Below are positions 11,755 through 23,960 of a DNA stretch of 64,000 bases, in pieces. Each line of letters opens with the position of its first letter. Position 1 is the first letter of the stretch. Under the pieces are notes generated by a model. The model was not told where the DNA came from and made no database searches. It worked only from the letters and a program-made list of their open reading frames with translations. This DNA comes from Macrotis lagotis (taxonomy: Eukaryota > Chordata > Mammalia > Peramelemorphia > Peramelidae), in NCBI RefSeq assembly GCF_037893015.1, contig NC_133665.1, positions 40,128,537 through 40,192,536 of the forward strand, in the 5' to 3' direction. A program made the position numbers and the translations under genes.

Positions 11755-12160
11755 TTTGCCACATATTGTGTCTGCTCCTGGGTGCTACAATTTAAGAAGG
11801 ATGTTGATGAGCATTCATATTGGAGAGCATTCATAAGAGGATGGTCCAGATTGGAAAAATAGAAATTTTGGCTCACTTGAAGACTAGAAGGATATTTAGC
11901 CTAAAATAGAGAAGACTTAGAAGAAATATAATTGTCTATATATTTGAACAATTGTCATTTGGATTATACTTGATTTATTTCACCTCAAAGTCCCGAATGG
12001 AGAATAAAAGGGTATACAGAAAAGCAGATTGAAGATTCATGTCAGGAAAAACTTCCTAATAGTGTAATTAGCACAATCTGAATATGGAGGATGTGGATTC
12101 ACCTTTAGAGAAGTTCCAGGGGACATGAGATGACTACTTGTTGGTACTTAGAGGACTAAT
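11755..12160 (+). mobile_element. CR1/L3 LINE 3' remnant
   Basis: Order of the CR1/L3 3' region: GGAGAGCATTCATAAGAGGA (from CAGAGGAG), then GGAAAAACTTCCTAATAGTG and GAAGTTCCAGGGGA. Old and AT-shifted. Confidence 0.6.
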
Positions 12161-12559
12161 GATTAGCTAGAAGTTCAATTTAAAGATCTGAGTTCACTTC
12201 TACCTATGAAAATCTGTTATTCTGTGAAGATGTGGATAGACCAGAGGAGACATTCTTTTTCTTAATTAAGAAATTGTCAAAAAGAAATTTTATAGGTTTT
12301 ATAGGTCTCAGGATAGAGCTAGAAATATGGGGAAAGGATTGGATGGGATGGTACAGGCCAGAGATCCCTGGTGGTTATTGATTACATATGATGCATATTT
12401 AGGAAAGGTTTTGGACAGCAAATGAGCACTTGCAACTAGAATGAAAGTAAGAATTCCAAGAGGAAGAGTTAAAGAAGAACATTCTGGCATAGTTTGTGCA
12501 AAGTTCAAAGGGTAACAGGTGTAATAGTATCACATATGGTGAGGAGTAAGTTGACCAAT

Positions 12560-12858
12560 GATGATGTCTGTTCTTCATTTTCAAAGACCATGACATTAGG
12601 GAGGTGATGCCTTTACAAGCACATGAATAGGATTTGAGCGGGGCGGGGGGGGGGGTGTTCTTAGTCACCCGGCCTTATTATCTCCTCCCGAGCCATCTGG
12701 GTCCTGTGACCAGATATGAATCAGGACGACTGGAGATGGTCCTGGATATGAGGCAATCAGGGTTAAGTGACTTGTCCAAGGTCACACAGCTAGTCAGAGT
12801 CTGAGGTTGGATTTGAACTCAGGTCCAACTGACTTCATGGTCCATGCTCTACCCATCA
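12560..12858 (-). mobile_element. Long marsupial tRNA-SINE (MON1/WALLSI type, name uncertain)
   Basis: About 290-bp SINE whose 3' half ends, in its own direction, near AAAATGAAGAACAGACATC. The tRNA-like head is at the right. A 13-base G-run lies inside. Other copies: 14921, 31583, 32744, 61323. Confidence 0.75.
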
Positions 12859-13249
12859 TGAAGCATGCATTCAGGGGACTACTGGAAAATAAGACTAAAA
12901 AGAAAAATCAGTATATTTCTGATAAAGATAACTACATGAAATAACTAAGCTCAGCTCCCTTAAAAATGCCCCAGCAAAGATTTTAATGGGTGTCTGAGGA
13001 AGAAATGATTAATAAAACCAAAAAGAAACACTAGTGAACTCATCCATTTAAGTTCAGGACTGCAAAAGAGGATAGTCAGAAGCATGCAGGTACTATTGCA
13101 CAGGGAATTTTGGAAATAAAGCAAACCTAATTTGCCTAATAACCTGAAATCAGCAGGAAGTGACACAGTGCCAAAATAGGGGATGAAGTTAGACTATAAT
13201 GGGTTACTAATGGGGTTCAATGAAGAGCATAAGTGCATCTTATGTTTGA

Positions 13250-13475
13250 TAGTCACCACCAGGTATCAGAGACTCCACTTTTTTCAATCATACAGCCCTT
13301 TGACAAGCTGATGAAGCCTCTAGACCCTTTTTCAGTCTAATATTTTTAAAAGCAAAAAATAAAATGCATAGGTTTATATATATAAAATTAATTACATTTC
13401 AATACAGTTATCAAATACAAAACTTCACAAATCCCTGTTATAGATCAATGAACTCCAAAATACCCTCCAAGGGAG
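13250..13475 (+). mobile_element. hAT-like non-autonomous DNA transposon, third copy (diverged)
   Basis: GAAGCCTCTAGACCC, AAATAAAATGCATAGGTTTA, CATTTCAATACAGTTATCAA match the internal part of the copy at 33286. Confidence 0.5.
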
Positions 13476-13859
13476 GCCTAACTTCAATGAGGGCAGAATT
13501 GATTAGTGGAGGTTGAGAAGTCCCACTGTTCCTGTGACAGCTAAACATGAATTTTCAATTATGAAAATTATACCCCCATTCCCTATCCCCGATTACTTTA
13601 TACATATGGCTGGCAACCCCGCCTCCCCCAGCGGATGGGTTCTGTCCTTGGAGTCAGTGAATAAAAGCCCTGACTCCCAATTTTCATTTAGAGCTAGGCA
13701 AACAGTATAAGCAGACATGGATGGATTATGGTCTAGACCCAGGCTTAATCTCTCCCCTGACCTTCAAACCCACATCTGCACATTTCAAATTGGATATCCC
13801 AGATACATCTCAAATTCCAGAAGAGGAAGGGAATGCGAAGAAGGAAGAGGTAGAGAAGG

Positions 13860-14090
13860 AGGAATAATTTATATAGTATCTTCTATTTTCTTGCCACTGT
13901 GCTAAACACTTTAAAAATATTGTTTCATTTGATCTTTGAAACAACCCTGGAAGGTAAGTGCTATTATTATTTTGATTTTATAGTTAAGGTAACTGAGGTA
14001 GAGGTTGAGTGACTTGCTTGTTCAGTCACAAAGCTTGTAATCTGAAACTAGATTTGAACTCAGATCTTCCTGATTTGACTTTATCTTTCT
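13860..14090 (-). mobile_element. MIR-like CORE-SINE, near full length
   Basis: Reverse MIR order: TGTGCTAAACACTTT, ACAACCCTGG.AGGTAAGTG, GAGTGACTTGC, GATTTGAACTCAGATCTTCC. Confidence 0.75.
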
Positions 14091-14103
14091 CTCTGAATCT
14101 AGA

Positions 14104-14342
14104 TAGATGGCACAATGGCTAGAGTGTTTGCCCTGAAATCAGGAAGACTCATTTTCCTGTAAAAATACAGCCTCAGACACTTAGTTGTGTGACCCTGGGC
14201 AAGTCATTTTAACTGTCTTTGTCTCTGTTTCCTCATCTGTAAAATGAACTAATGAAAGAAATGGTAAACTGCTCCAGTATCTTTGCCAAGAAAACTGCAA
14301 ATGGGGTCACAAAGAGTCTGAAACAACTGAATAACAATAAAA
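14104..14342 (+). mobile_element. MAR1-type SINE with RTE-like tail
   Basis: tRNA-like head followed by a tail reading CCAGTATCTTTGCCAAGAAA, GGGGTCACAAAGAGTC and CTGAATAACAATAAAA, which resembles the 3' end of RTE/BovB LINEs. Confidence 0.7.
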
Positions 14343-14756
14343 TCCATCACTTTTTCAAATTTCCCTATCTCTGTTGGATAGTCTTTTCTCACATTCCTTA
14401 TCTCAGTACTATTCTTGACTCCTCACTTTTCCTCATCCAGTTACCTCTTATATTTGTTCTTTAAATTTATTCTGATTATACTTATGTGGATAGTTATTTC
14501 CTCCATTTGATTGTAAATTACTTGAGGGTCGGGATTTTTCATTCTTTATATCACCAGTACCTAGCATAATGGTTTTCAGATAGCTAATATTTAATAAATG
14601 CTTATTGATCTGACTCCTTTCCATTCAAATAGCTACCCTAACTCAAGTTCTCATTAGGCCTTCACTACTGCAATAACCTTCTATTTGGTCTCCTGTTTAT
14701 CTATTCCTTCTCCAATCCATTTTCCACATAGCTGTTGGGTCAAATATTATTTCTTC

Positions 14757-14780
14757 ATATATATATATATATATAGTATA
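14757..14780. repeat. (TA)n microsatellite
   Basis: About ten TA units. Confidence 0.9.
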
Positions 14781-14920
14781 TGTATATACAATAATGTATA
14801 ATTATTTGTATAGTAGTATCATATATAACTTACAAATATTATACACATACTACAAACATGCACTCAATTTTATTGAATTTTTTTATACTAACGGTGAACA
14901 ATCAGAAATGTTTAGAGTTT

Positions 14921-15212
14921 ACATGGTGTACTGAATAGAGCACTCAGGCAGGAGTTCAAATCCAGTCTCAGATACTTGACTCTTACTAGCTGAGTGACTT
15001 TGGGAAAATCACTTAACCTTTATTGCCTTGCATCCAGAAATATTTCCAGTCATCCTGAATCATATCTAGCCACTGGACCCCAATGACTCTGGAGGAGAAA
15101 GTGACTTAGCACAGCCCCCCTCCCCAAACTCAAATTCAATTCATGTATTTGTCATGGTTTCACCTCCCTGATGTCATGGTCTTTTTCAAGAACAAAGGAC
15201 AAACATCAAATA
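14921..15212 (+). mobile_element. Long marsupial tRNA-SINE
   Basis: Head with GTTCAAATCCAGTCTCAG, then CCTTGCATCCAGAAATAT, GACTCTGGAGGAGAAAGTGA and AAGAACAAAGGACAAACATC. Confidence 0.78.
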
Positions 15213-15214
15213 AT

Positions 15215-16080
15215 TATAGGAAAATGGGGAAGACAAAGTGAAATCAAGAAATAACAATTTCATCAGATCCCAGATGTAGAACTAGAAGGGACCTTAGAGA
15301 TTTCCTAGAGTGACTGAACTGTCTCTCCTTTTCCTGAATATCTTTTTCCTGGTTAGGCTGAATCTGTGTACACCACATTCTAGCTTCAATCCACCCCATA
15401 TATGTTGCAATCAACCACATAAATGCTACATCCAACACTTGAAACTAGGAACTTTCCAGACCAGCTTCCTTATTGAGGCAGTTTTGTATCCTACTGGTCC
15501 ATTCAAATATTGCAGAATATTTCTGGTTGGTTGTATGCTCTAAGCAAGTCTGGGAAGTCAGAGCTGGTGGCTACCAGCAAACTGTCTTCTTTGCTGTTAA
15601 TCCAACTCTCTTCTTTTCAGTTAGGGTACTCATTTGACTCTATCCAGTCTTGCAATCCTGCTGGAGAATGAGATTCTCCCTGACTTCTCAAGATTAAGTT
15701 GAGAAATTCCTAATAGCATTCCAAAGATTCTCTCTCAAAATTCTCTTTCCATGACATTTTGCTGCCTCTTAAAGTTCTAGAGAATTTAGCAAAATTCTCC
15801 TTTTAATCTTTTGTACTGGAAAAGATTCCTATCACCTTTCCTCCCAAGCAGCTTTTAGATCTTTTAAGGTGAGAATGATAGCTGGCTCTGAGTCTTCCCT
15901 CCATCAATCTCTCTGGTAGTTTATTCCTTACATTCTCAGAACCAACCCCACCAACTTTAACCCTGGTCTGCTGCATGTGGCAGTCTGTCACTGAAGGGCA
16001 TCACTACATTGATAGTAAAACAACCTTTCCTAAATTTCCCCCAAATATTCAATAGGTGCAATGGTTCATGTTATAGAGAT
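15215..16080. other. No gene seen
   Basis: Pyrimidine-rich stretches with a possible very old repeat; no coding signal. Confidence 0.5.
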
Positions 16081-16084
16081 GTTT

Positions 16085-16760
16085 ATCTCTCTAATTTATT
16101 TTTAATTTTTATTTATTTTATTTTTAATTTCTGGCATAAGGCAAATATTTTCATAACAGAATAATTTTTTAAAAAAGATTACATATGAAACTGTAAATCT
16201 ATTATGTACAGCTTGGTATTCCTTTTAAATATTTAAGTTAGTGGGGCAGCTAGGTGGGGCAGTTTCCTGGAGTCAGGAGGACCTGAGTTCAAATTCAGTC
16301 TCAGCCACTTAACAATTACCTAGCTGTGTGGTCTTGGGCAAGTTACTAACCCCATTGCCTTAAATAAATAAAATTTTAAAAAAAGTTATCATAAAAATTT
16401 CTTTATTTTTTCCTCCCTATCCAGCCCTGCCCTTCTGCAGAGATAGCTACTATTAAACACAAATATGTATATGAATATACATATTTGTGTCTAATAGGGT
16501 ACACACACATACACACACACACATATAAGATCATTCTATACATACTTCCATTGATCAATTCTTTCTCTGGATGCAGAAAACATCTTCCTATATGTCCTTC
16601 TTGGTTAATCTGGGTATTTATAAGAATCAAAATGACTTAAGCACTCAAAAGTTGTTCTTAAAACAATATTGCTGTTATTGTAAACAATATTCTTTTGATT
16701 CTGCTCATTCCATTCTTCATTATTTCATTCAAATCTTTCCATGTCTTTTTTTTTTTAGAG
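16085..16760 (-). mobile_element. L1 3' UTR fragment, split by a SINE
   Basis: GAAACTGTAAATCTATTATG, CAGCTTGGTATTCC, then after the SINE TTGATCAATTCTTTCTCTGG and TTCTGCTCATTCCATTCTTC. Confidence 0.65.
16243..16384 (+). mobile_element. Marsupial tRNA-derived SINE, internally shortened
   Basis: GGGGCAGCTAGGTGG head with the segment between box A and CCTGGAGTC missing; tail AAATAAATAAAATTTTAAAA. It interrupts an L1 3' end. Confidence 0.9.
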
Positions 16761-17144
16761 TGAGAGAAAATTGTACATTTTGTTCATGAACCTTGCAAGA
16801 TACACCTTAAAAGATACAGGTACTTCACTCCTGGGAGCGAGGCACCCATGTCTTTCTAAGATGATCAAGTTTATCATTTCTTATAGCACTTTTAGTATTC
16901 CATTTCTACACTAATACCTATGAACAAAGTAACTCTTACTCCTCATTTGTAGTCAAAAGTGGAAATGACTTAAACCCCAGCAAACCCTTTCAGCAGATGA
17001 TCCATACCAAATCTAAGGTAACCTAGGGACTTGAAACCCTTTGGTGAATGGGAGGGTAGCACCCCTCCTAGGAAGATGGGTAGAGGTTAAAGCAAGTGCT
17101 GTGGGACCCTTAGGAGTTTGGCTGACATTAAATTTCCAGTGTCA

Positions 17145-17318
17145 TCCACTGCATCCCAGGTCATCACCAGTTGACTTGTCACTGGACTCTGATGACTCTG
17201 GAAGAGAGAGTGAGGCTGGCAATTTTGTGTAACTCTTTCTCACACAAATCCAATTCAGGGTGAATCAGGACCTCCTTCTGTGATGTCACTGGTTCTCTTT
17301 GAAAACAAAGGACAATTA
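17145..17318 (+). mobile_element. Long marsupial tRNA-SINE, 3' part
   Basis: GATGACTCTGGAAGAGAGAG and GAAAACAAAGGACAATTAAG match the 3' half of the family; the head is missing or unrecognisable. Confidence 0.65.
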
Positions 17319-17329
17319 AGTAAAAGGTA

Positions 17330-18525
17330 CTTGCAGGGTGACTATACCCTTCCTGAGCATTGCCCCAAATCACATTTACATAGCTAGGATGCTTGAGACA
17401 CAATCAAGTTCTTCTTGTTGTTGGATATTATGACTACAGCAAATGTATTCCAGAACCCAGGCACTTCTAGTTCCCCCAAGTCCCTGTTGGTGAGTCCAGT
17501 TGCCATTCTCCACACTGATGTAAACTGAATACCTTTTCTAGACCATCCCCTTAATTGCAGCAACTCTGAACAAATTCAGAGAATATTTCAGGTGTTGATT
17601 TTCCTTTCTTTTGTGCATGAGTTTGCTATTGGCTCTAAGACAACAATAAATATTATAGTGTTTTGCTTTTGTTCTTTCTTCCTCCGTTTTATTTTTATTT
17701 TCTTTAGTCTTTCCTCATTTCTTTATTTGCATCTCATTGTATTTTGTAACCATTTACTCCAACATCTCTAAAAGGAAACAGGTGGACCCTGACCCCCACA
17801 CATTGTTTTCTATAATTGACTTAGTAAAGAATGTATCCAAGGATCTAGGAACTCTGAACTCTTTTCACCCTCCATTATGTTCAACCTTCACCTCATAAAC
17901 AAAAAAAAGTCCACAACTGCAGTTTCCCAGGACAGATATGACATTCTCTCTTCTTTAGTTCCCCCTCCTAGCAACTCATACATTATACCTTTTTATATCA
18001 GGCACGTGGCTAAATGTTGAGGAAGAGGACTGTACTTTTAAAGCTTCCACATACTGAACAGATTTATTTTGTGTAGCTCAGGGAAAAATGACCCGGAAGT
18101 TTTAATTCGGACACAGCTTCTAGTTTTTTAATAAGGTAATATTTCTTCTGCCAATTTCAATATCTGAATGAAGCAAAAATATTTCTTCCTTCTCATTTAT
18201 TTCTGGATACTTAATACATATAAAACTAGGCCATTTTTCTCCCCTAGAAGGGTTATTGGCCAGGGTTAATTGCATTCATTGTTTGTATTCTATCAAAGCA
18301 TTTTATAGGTGCAAGAAGCCCTGCTGGCTATCTAGTCATTCATTACAATGACATAAGAGAATAAATATATGTATATGTATTTATAAATATATATGTGCAT
18401 ACATATACATATGTACACACTAATAAATAAAAGATCAAGCAATCATAAATCAGAGATTATGATGGGAACATCTTGCTTAGTAGACCAAAGTTGTGAAATT
18501 AATCCAAGAAAACTTAATGGAAGAA
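17330..18525. other. No gene seen
   Basis: Unique-looking DNA with a TATATG-type simple run at 18361-18420. Confidence 0.6.
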
Positions 18526-18529
18526 GTGA

Positions 18530-18690
18530 GATTGCTAGTAGACATTGATGGCTGGAGGTTGACTTGGAAGGATATTTTTAGTGCAGTGCTCCATTGGTGT
18601 TAGTTTTGTGCTATTAATATTTTTTATCAACCTGAAATATAGAAGACTGATAACTTGGATTGATGCCTGATACTGTCCACATCAAATGCA
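18530..18690 (+). mobile_element. CR1/L3 LINE remnant
   Basis: GACTTGGAAGGATATTTTTA and TTTTGTGCTATTAATATTTT parallel the copy at 23005-23100. Confidence 0.5.
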
Positions 18691-18984
18691 TATTTTGAAG
18701 AAAATAATCTCTACAGACAACAAATAAAAAAGAGCCTGTTCCCATAAAAATAAACATAACATTTAGTAGCAGTTGCCCATTAGCAGACATTTCTTATTAA
18801 TAACTGACAGGGGACAATGTACTCAGGATATTTTATACTTTGTAGGTCAAAATCCAATCAATATATGAATAATCATCTACCAGTTTTTTTATGGTTCATA
18901 ACTGGAAACTTAATGAGAAAGTCTGGACTGAGAAAGAATAAATATGGAGCTACTGGGAAGAAGAAAGGAGGGAGAGGTAGCTGG

Positions 18985-19175
18985 AGAAAGAGAGAGAGAG
19001 AGAGAAGAAGAAGAAGAAGAAGAAGAAGAAGAAGAAGAAGAAGAAGAAGAAAATGAAAGGAAGAAAGAAAAAGGAAGGAAGGAAGGAAGGGAGAAAGAGA
19101 GAAAGAGTAATAAAGAAAGAGAGGAAGAAGAAAAGAGAAAGAAAAAAAGAAAGGGAGAAAGAAAGGAAAGATAGG
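18985..19175 (+). repeat. Purine tract: (GA)n, (GAA)n, then mixed GGAA
   Basis: About 190 bases almost without pyrimidines on the plus strand. The open frames on both strands here (poly-R/E/K and poly-S/L) are by-products. Confidence 0.95.
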
Positions 19176-19884
19176 TGAAAACCACATTTTGTTTTGAAGT
19201 GCTGACCTTAGCTCTTTTCTTCAATTTCTTCATTCACAAAAAGTGAAAAAGTGGCTATGCCTTAATGAGAGTAAGATATAAAGCACGGAGCTGAAATATG
19301 AAAAGGGGAAAGATTAGGGGAGAGAAATGAAAAGGATGAATTTGGAGCACTTTCAGACCTTAAACTTTTGAATATATTGCTGTATATTGCTATATCTACA
19401 GCAGGAATTTGGTTTAGAGAGTATACACCATGGAGTGTGAATAGGAATGAACCAGCAGGAGCTGTCCCATGGAGCTTTCATAAGGTTGAGTTGATTTCCT
19501 AGAGTCACTTCCCATGATAATGTGATGTGCTTTGGTCTATTATAAATGTATTTTTGCTTTGAGATGATCCATCCATTCCTTACTGGTCCTCATGGTTTTG
19601 TGCTTTAGAGTAAGAAAGTAATGCTCTTATTGGTCACTCAATCCAATTGACATTGGGGTTGATAGGTAAGGGAGGGAGAAGTGAGGAAGGGAAGTTCTGT
19701 TGGTACTACCATCACAGCAAAGTTATAGCATATATGACACCATACACAGTGAATTCCCCTCCTCCTGATGCTGGCCAGGATTACTATCCAGGATGCACAG
19801 TGGATGCATTGTAAAGAGTAAATCTATTGGGGGGGGGGGCAGGGAATGGGAGAAAAGGGAAGAGAGGAAGAACATGGGGGTGGA

Positions 19885-20224
19885 TAATAGGAATATTTCA
19901 TCTACCACTATGAAAACCTGATAGAAGTTAAAGATGAGATCCACTTCACAGACATTGTGAAAGTATTCATGCAAGATGTCCACAAAATTGTGAATGACTT
20001 CTAGGTCATTGACATTCACACAGATGCAAAAATAGAGTCTGGCATAATGCTAATGTTGATAGATACTCTTGAAAGTTGCTGTGTTTGGAGTACTAGACTG
20101 TGATGATAGCATGACCCTCCTCAATTGACTTCTGCTTCTTATCCTCATCAAACCACATGTATTACTTTATCAGGAAAGTCTTACATGACAAGTTCTGGAG
20201 GAGGAAGAGGATGAATCTGGTTGT
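19885..20224 (-). pseudogene. AP2S1: Processed pseudogene of AP2S1 (AP-2 clathrin adaptor sigma subunit)
   Basis: The minus strand gives an uninterrupted intronless match to the sigma subunit of the clathrin adaptor AP-2 across several exons of the parent. The segment from 20019 reads VIHNFVDILHEYFHNVCEVD and continues to VVDEIF at 19885. Upstream, 20224-20020 matches the N-terminal half (RFIL..LLQN, YMWFDED, IEEGHAIITV) but with the start codon lost, in-frame stops and frame changes. The sequence after VVDEIF does not match the parent, so the 3' part is lost or has diverged. AP1 sigma subunits fit worse in the NEYFHNVCELD region. I did not find clear target repeats. The divergence points to an old copy. 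Confidence 0.88.
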
Positions 20225-20319
20225 GGTGATTGCTTAGAGTAGAATGGAGTTTGAGTGACAAATCCTCAGCTTCAAGTTGCTTTTGGAAGTAGAGTTTTCA
20301 AGAGGTAAAGGTGAGGAAG

Positions 20320-21138
20320 GAGAGCATTCCAGAAAGGGGGGAAAAGTTCAAAGGGGGTAACAAATGACACAGTGTCATATGCTCAGAACAGTAAGTAGAT
20401 TAGGTTGGCTAATTTTTACTGAAGGGGAGTAATATATAACCTATCTGGAAAGATTCTCTAGAGCTAGATTATAAAGGCCCAAACAAAGGAACTTGTATTT
20501 TATCCTAGAGCCAATTAGGCATGTCTGAAGCTTCTTGGACACAGATGTGTCAGATTTGTGTTTTCAGATTACCTATTTGGTAACAGGTGCATTTAAGAAG
20601 GGTGAAGATAGATGCAGGAATGTCAGTTAATAAACAATGGCAAACAATGGTACAAATGAGAGCCTGAATTAGGGTGACTGGTGTAAATGAAATGGGCATG
20701 GATTTAACATATTCCAAAATCTGAAAGTGAATGGATATAGAGAACAAATGAGTATGAAGAGTAACTGGAAATAAGATGGTACCTTCAAAAAGTACCTTCC
20801 AAAAGAAAAGTAGGAAAGTTAGAAGAAATGGAAGCTTTGGAGGAAATAGTGAGTTCAGTTTTGGATATGTTCAGTTTCAAATATCTGTGAATATTCCAAA
20901 TCTATGTGTTCAGCAGGCATTTGAAAATGTTGAGATATAGGGTGGAAGCTTAAGAGAGCAATGAGGGTTAATATATAGATTTGATAGTCATCTACATAGG
21001 AAAAAAAATAGTTGAACACCTTGAAGCTAATGAGACTAACAAGAAAAAGTGTGTAGAGAGAAAAGAGAAAAGTCCCAGGATAGAACCCTGGGTTATACTC
21101 ACACCTAAAGAGCAGGACATGGATGAATATATTGAAAA
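20320..21138 (-). mobile_element. L2 LINE ORF2 remnant
   Basis: The minus strand encodes L2 reverse-transcriptase text: ITQGSILGLFSF (L2: QGSVLGPLLFS) near 21100, a YVDDYQIYI-type catalytic motif near 20970-21000, and LKLNMSKTELTIS-like text near 20870. The ARPC1A retrocopy is inserted at its right end. Confidence 0.75.
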
Positions 21139-21151
21139 GAAGATAGCTAAT
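21139..21151. repeat. Target-site repeat, left of the ARPC1A retrocopy
   Basis: GAAGATAGCTAAT, identical to 22728-22740. It marks the 3' (poly-A) side of the minus-strand insertion. Confidence 0.93.
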
Positions 21152-22727
21152 CTTTTTTTTCCCCGTATTTTTTTATTTTTTTTTCTAGCAGACAATTTAC
21201 ATACTCCCCCCTTTAATTAAGTGTGACAATTTTTCACAATAAACTACTTAAAGAGCAGCTTTGGTCAGGAATGGAATGAAATAGCCAATCAAAAAGACAT
21301 CACTGCTGATTTTTTAAAAACCAATACATTTACCAATTATGTTCAAAAAACAAAAACAAAACATCTGTAAAGGATATTTTCCCAGTTTTGACTTGTGTAG
21401 GGTCTTTCCCATTTTCATGCAAATGCTGGAGCTGCATTCTGTCAAGTGTCTGTCATGCTAGAGAATGAAATATAGCTTCACATGATTCATAATCCCTGGA
21501 TTGAAGACTCCAAAGTCTTGAAATCCCAAATTGTCATTGCTCCATCAATGCCAGTGGTGCAAAATTTGTGGCAGTCTTGCTTGTCCACTTCATAGACACT
21601 TGAGTGATACTGTTTTGGTGTAGCGGCTAGAGCAGTGTTGGGATCCTCAGTCGTGGCTCTCTTGTCCGTGTTGCAGAAATGTTCCATGGCAGAGATGTTG
21701 TGCTGGATACTCTGTTTTGGAATGTCTAACTTGGAGACAAAGGTCAAGGAGCCACGATCATCATAATTAAACAGCATTGGGCAGCAGTTATGGCCAGCAG
21801 CCACCACGCTATTCTCAGAGACAAACGACACACTCAGGAGTGGGAGGAACTCTGTTTTCAGCTGTGAAACCATCATGTTTTTGGAGGCATTGGCAACTGA
21901 CACGGTACTATCATAGGTGACCAAGTGAGGCGATTCCCACTGGCGGAAAAACTAACCCCATGGACCCAACCACCACTTTCGGTACCACCAAAATCTGACA
22001 TCAGTTGTCCAAAAGGCATCTTAGTACCCCATGGAGTACTGGCTGGCTTTTCGTCAACTTCTTTAATGTAGGCAGAAAAAACTCTGCATTTGAAGTCACA
22101 AGATCCAGCAGCCAGCAAAACATTGTTGGGGTGCCAATCCAAACTAAGGACAGTAGAACAAATTGGCTTTTTTATGTGTTTGCTCACCCACCAGTCATTT
22201 TCAGACTCGAAGTAGCACACAGAAATCAATCTAGCTCCGCTACCTACAGCAAATTTATTCTCCAGGGGAGACCATTTTACAAAGGTTGGCTGCACAATTA
22301 ATCCTCAGGGTCACCAGAGTTGGTTTCCAGATGCCATCTTTCTGACTCCAGACACAGGCATTACAGTCTGCACCACAAATTACGAAGCGATCGCTCTTGG
22401 GAGCCCAGTCAATACCTGCGATGTGTCCATTATGTTCCTTCAATTCATGGGCTTTCACCCATTGGTTCCCATTCTTCTTGTAAATGTGGACTTTATGATT
22501 ATTGGGGCTAAGAGCAATCTGAGTTTGGTCTCTGTTCCAAGCATGGCAGGTGATTGGCTCTAGTAAAAATTGATGTAAGGACATTATTCTTAATGTTTTC
22601 AAAAGGGAAAAAGCTGGGATGGGGAGGGTGCGGACAAGCCTGGGAGCAGAGGATTCACAGACTCTGGTCAGTCAACACAAATGAGCTCTAGCGGGCAAAT
22701 GAGCTCTAGCAGGTGGGAGGAGGAAGC
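21152..22727 (-). pseudogene. ARPC1A: Processed pseudogene of ARPC1A (Arp2/3 complex subunit 1A)
   Basis: An intronless copy of the WD-repeat subunit of the actin-nucleating Arp2/3 complex. The ancestral start is at 22584 ([10 protein letters not shown]) and the frame runs to 21484, almost the full 370 residues. It is broken by a one-base gain near 22288 (before the [11 protein letters not shown] segment) and a one-base loss near 21925 (before the DSTVSV segment). The third-last codon (R of GLRIM) has become TGA. Many R-to-C, R-to-H and R-to-stop changes fit CpG decay after loss of function. A 3' UTR follows to 21184 and then a decayed poly(A), seen as a T-rich run at 21152-21183. It is flanked by perfect 13-bp repeats GAAGATAGCTAAT at 21139-21151 and 22728-22740. 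Next to the right copy the minus strand reads TTAAAA, a typical L1 endonuclease site. The paralogue ARPC1B fits less well. Confidence 0.95.
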
Positions 22728-22740
22728 GAAGATAGCTAAT
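22728..22740. repeat. Target-site repeat, right of the ARPC1A retrocopy
   Basis: GAAGATAGCTAAT, identical to 21139-21151. It marks the 5' side of the minus-strand insertion. Confidence 0.93.
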
Positions 22741-22984
22741 TTTAACAGTTATCACCAAAAGTCAGCCATCATGACTTCATAAGAAAAGGTCATGACAAGC
22801 TAACTTATTTCCTTTTCTAAAAAGTTAAGCAGACTGCTAAAACACTGGAGATTTTGAAGAATGCCACAATGTTTACTTGCATTTTAACATAGCCATTTGT
22901 TAAAGCTTTTCATGCCATTCTTTTGCACAAGATGAAGAAATATGGGTTAGATGGATCATACAGTTAGACGGATTTGGAACTTGT

Positions 22985-23960
22985 TGGATGGCCAGACTCA
23001 AGGAAAAGATATGACTGGAGGCTGACTTGGAAGGAGGTTTCTAATTTAGCACCCCAGGCATTGTGTTAGCTTTATGCTATCAATATGTTAATCACTAACT
23101 TGGATAAAAGCATAGACAGTATGCTTATCAAAAGTATGAATAGTAAAATTAGAAAAGACCACAATCCCTGTTGGATTGAACAGTCAGGATCCAAAAATGA
23201 TCTCTAGGATGGAACTTTGAACCAAATCTAGGAAGGTGAAATTTAATTTGGATAAACTTCTTACACATTGTTTAGAAAATTCAACTCTTAAGTTCAAGGT
23301 AATGAAGCATGGGTAACTAGTAGTATACCTAAAAAAATTATTTGTCATACTTTTCTTGTTCCTTGTTCCTTGCTCCTATACTTTTTCTTACTGCTCATCC
23401 TCTCATGGTAGCTCAGATAGCTTAGATGAGTGGTTTCCTGCCTTTAGTCTTTCTTTCCCTTAGCTTCTGCTAATCACAGCTAATTAAACCTTTTTGCCCC
23501 CCCCAAAATGATCTGTGAATTTAATGGATAGCAAGGTCATCATGGGTCAACAAAATATTAAGTTAGTCAAAGAAACTAATGAGATCTTAGACTACATTAA
23601 GACAGTTACTAATGTTTAGGATTAGAGAAGCAATTGGTATTCTATACACTGCCTTCTTCAAATCACATTTGGAGTATAAAATTCCATTGTAACACTTTTT
23701 AGCAAGGAAGAGTATCTAAAAAACAATCAAGTTCATGAAAATGGAAATGTTTAGCTTGAAATAAGATCTAATGCCGGGCATTTGAAGGAATATAATGTAG
23801 AAGAGGAATTAGATTTGTTCTTGGTCTCAAAGGACAGAAAAAGGGGCAGTGGGTAGAAGCTGCAGAGAGGCAGTTTTAGGCTCCAAGTAAGGAAAATGAT
23901 TGGAAATTTTTAGTAATGGAGTTGGCTGCTTCTGTAGGTAGTTCATTTTCCCTCAAAGAA
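22985..23960 (+). mobile_element. CR1/L3 LINE 3' remnant
   Basis: TTAGCTTTATGCTATCAATA, CTAACTTGGATAAAAGCATA, then AGCCTGG-like text at 23751 (TTTAGCTTGAAATAAGATCT), GGCATTTGAAGGAATATAAT, AGAGGCAGTTTTAGGCTCCA and GGAGTTGGCTGCTTCTGTAG. A 150-base stretch (23345-23500) does not fit the family and may be inserted. Confidence 0.65.

Noticed and set aside
18817-19233. Four overlapping open frames on both strands
   Set aside because: Low-complexity readings (poly-R, poly-E/K, poly-S/L) of the purine tract.
22005-22511. Plus-strand open frames of 98 and 63 codons
   Set aside because: Shadows of the minus-strand ARPC1A retrocopy.
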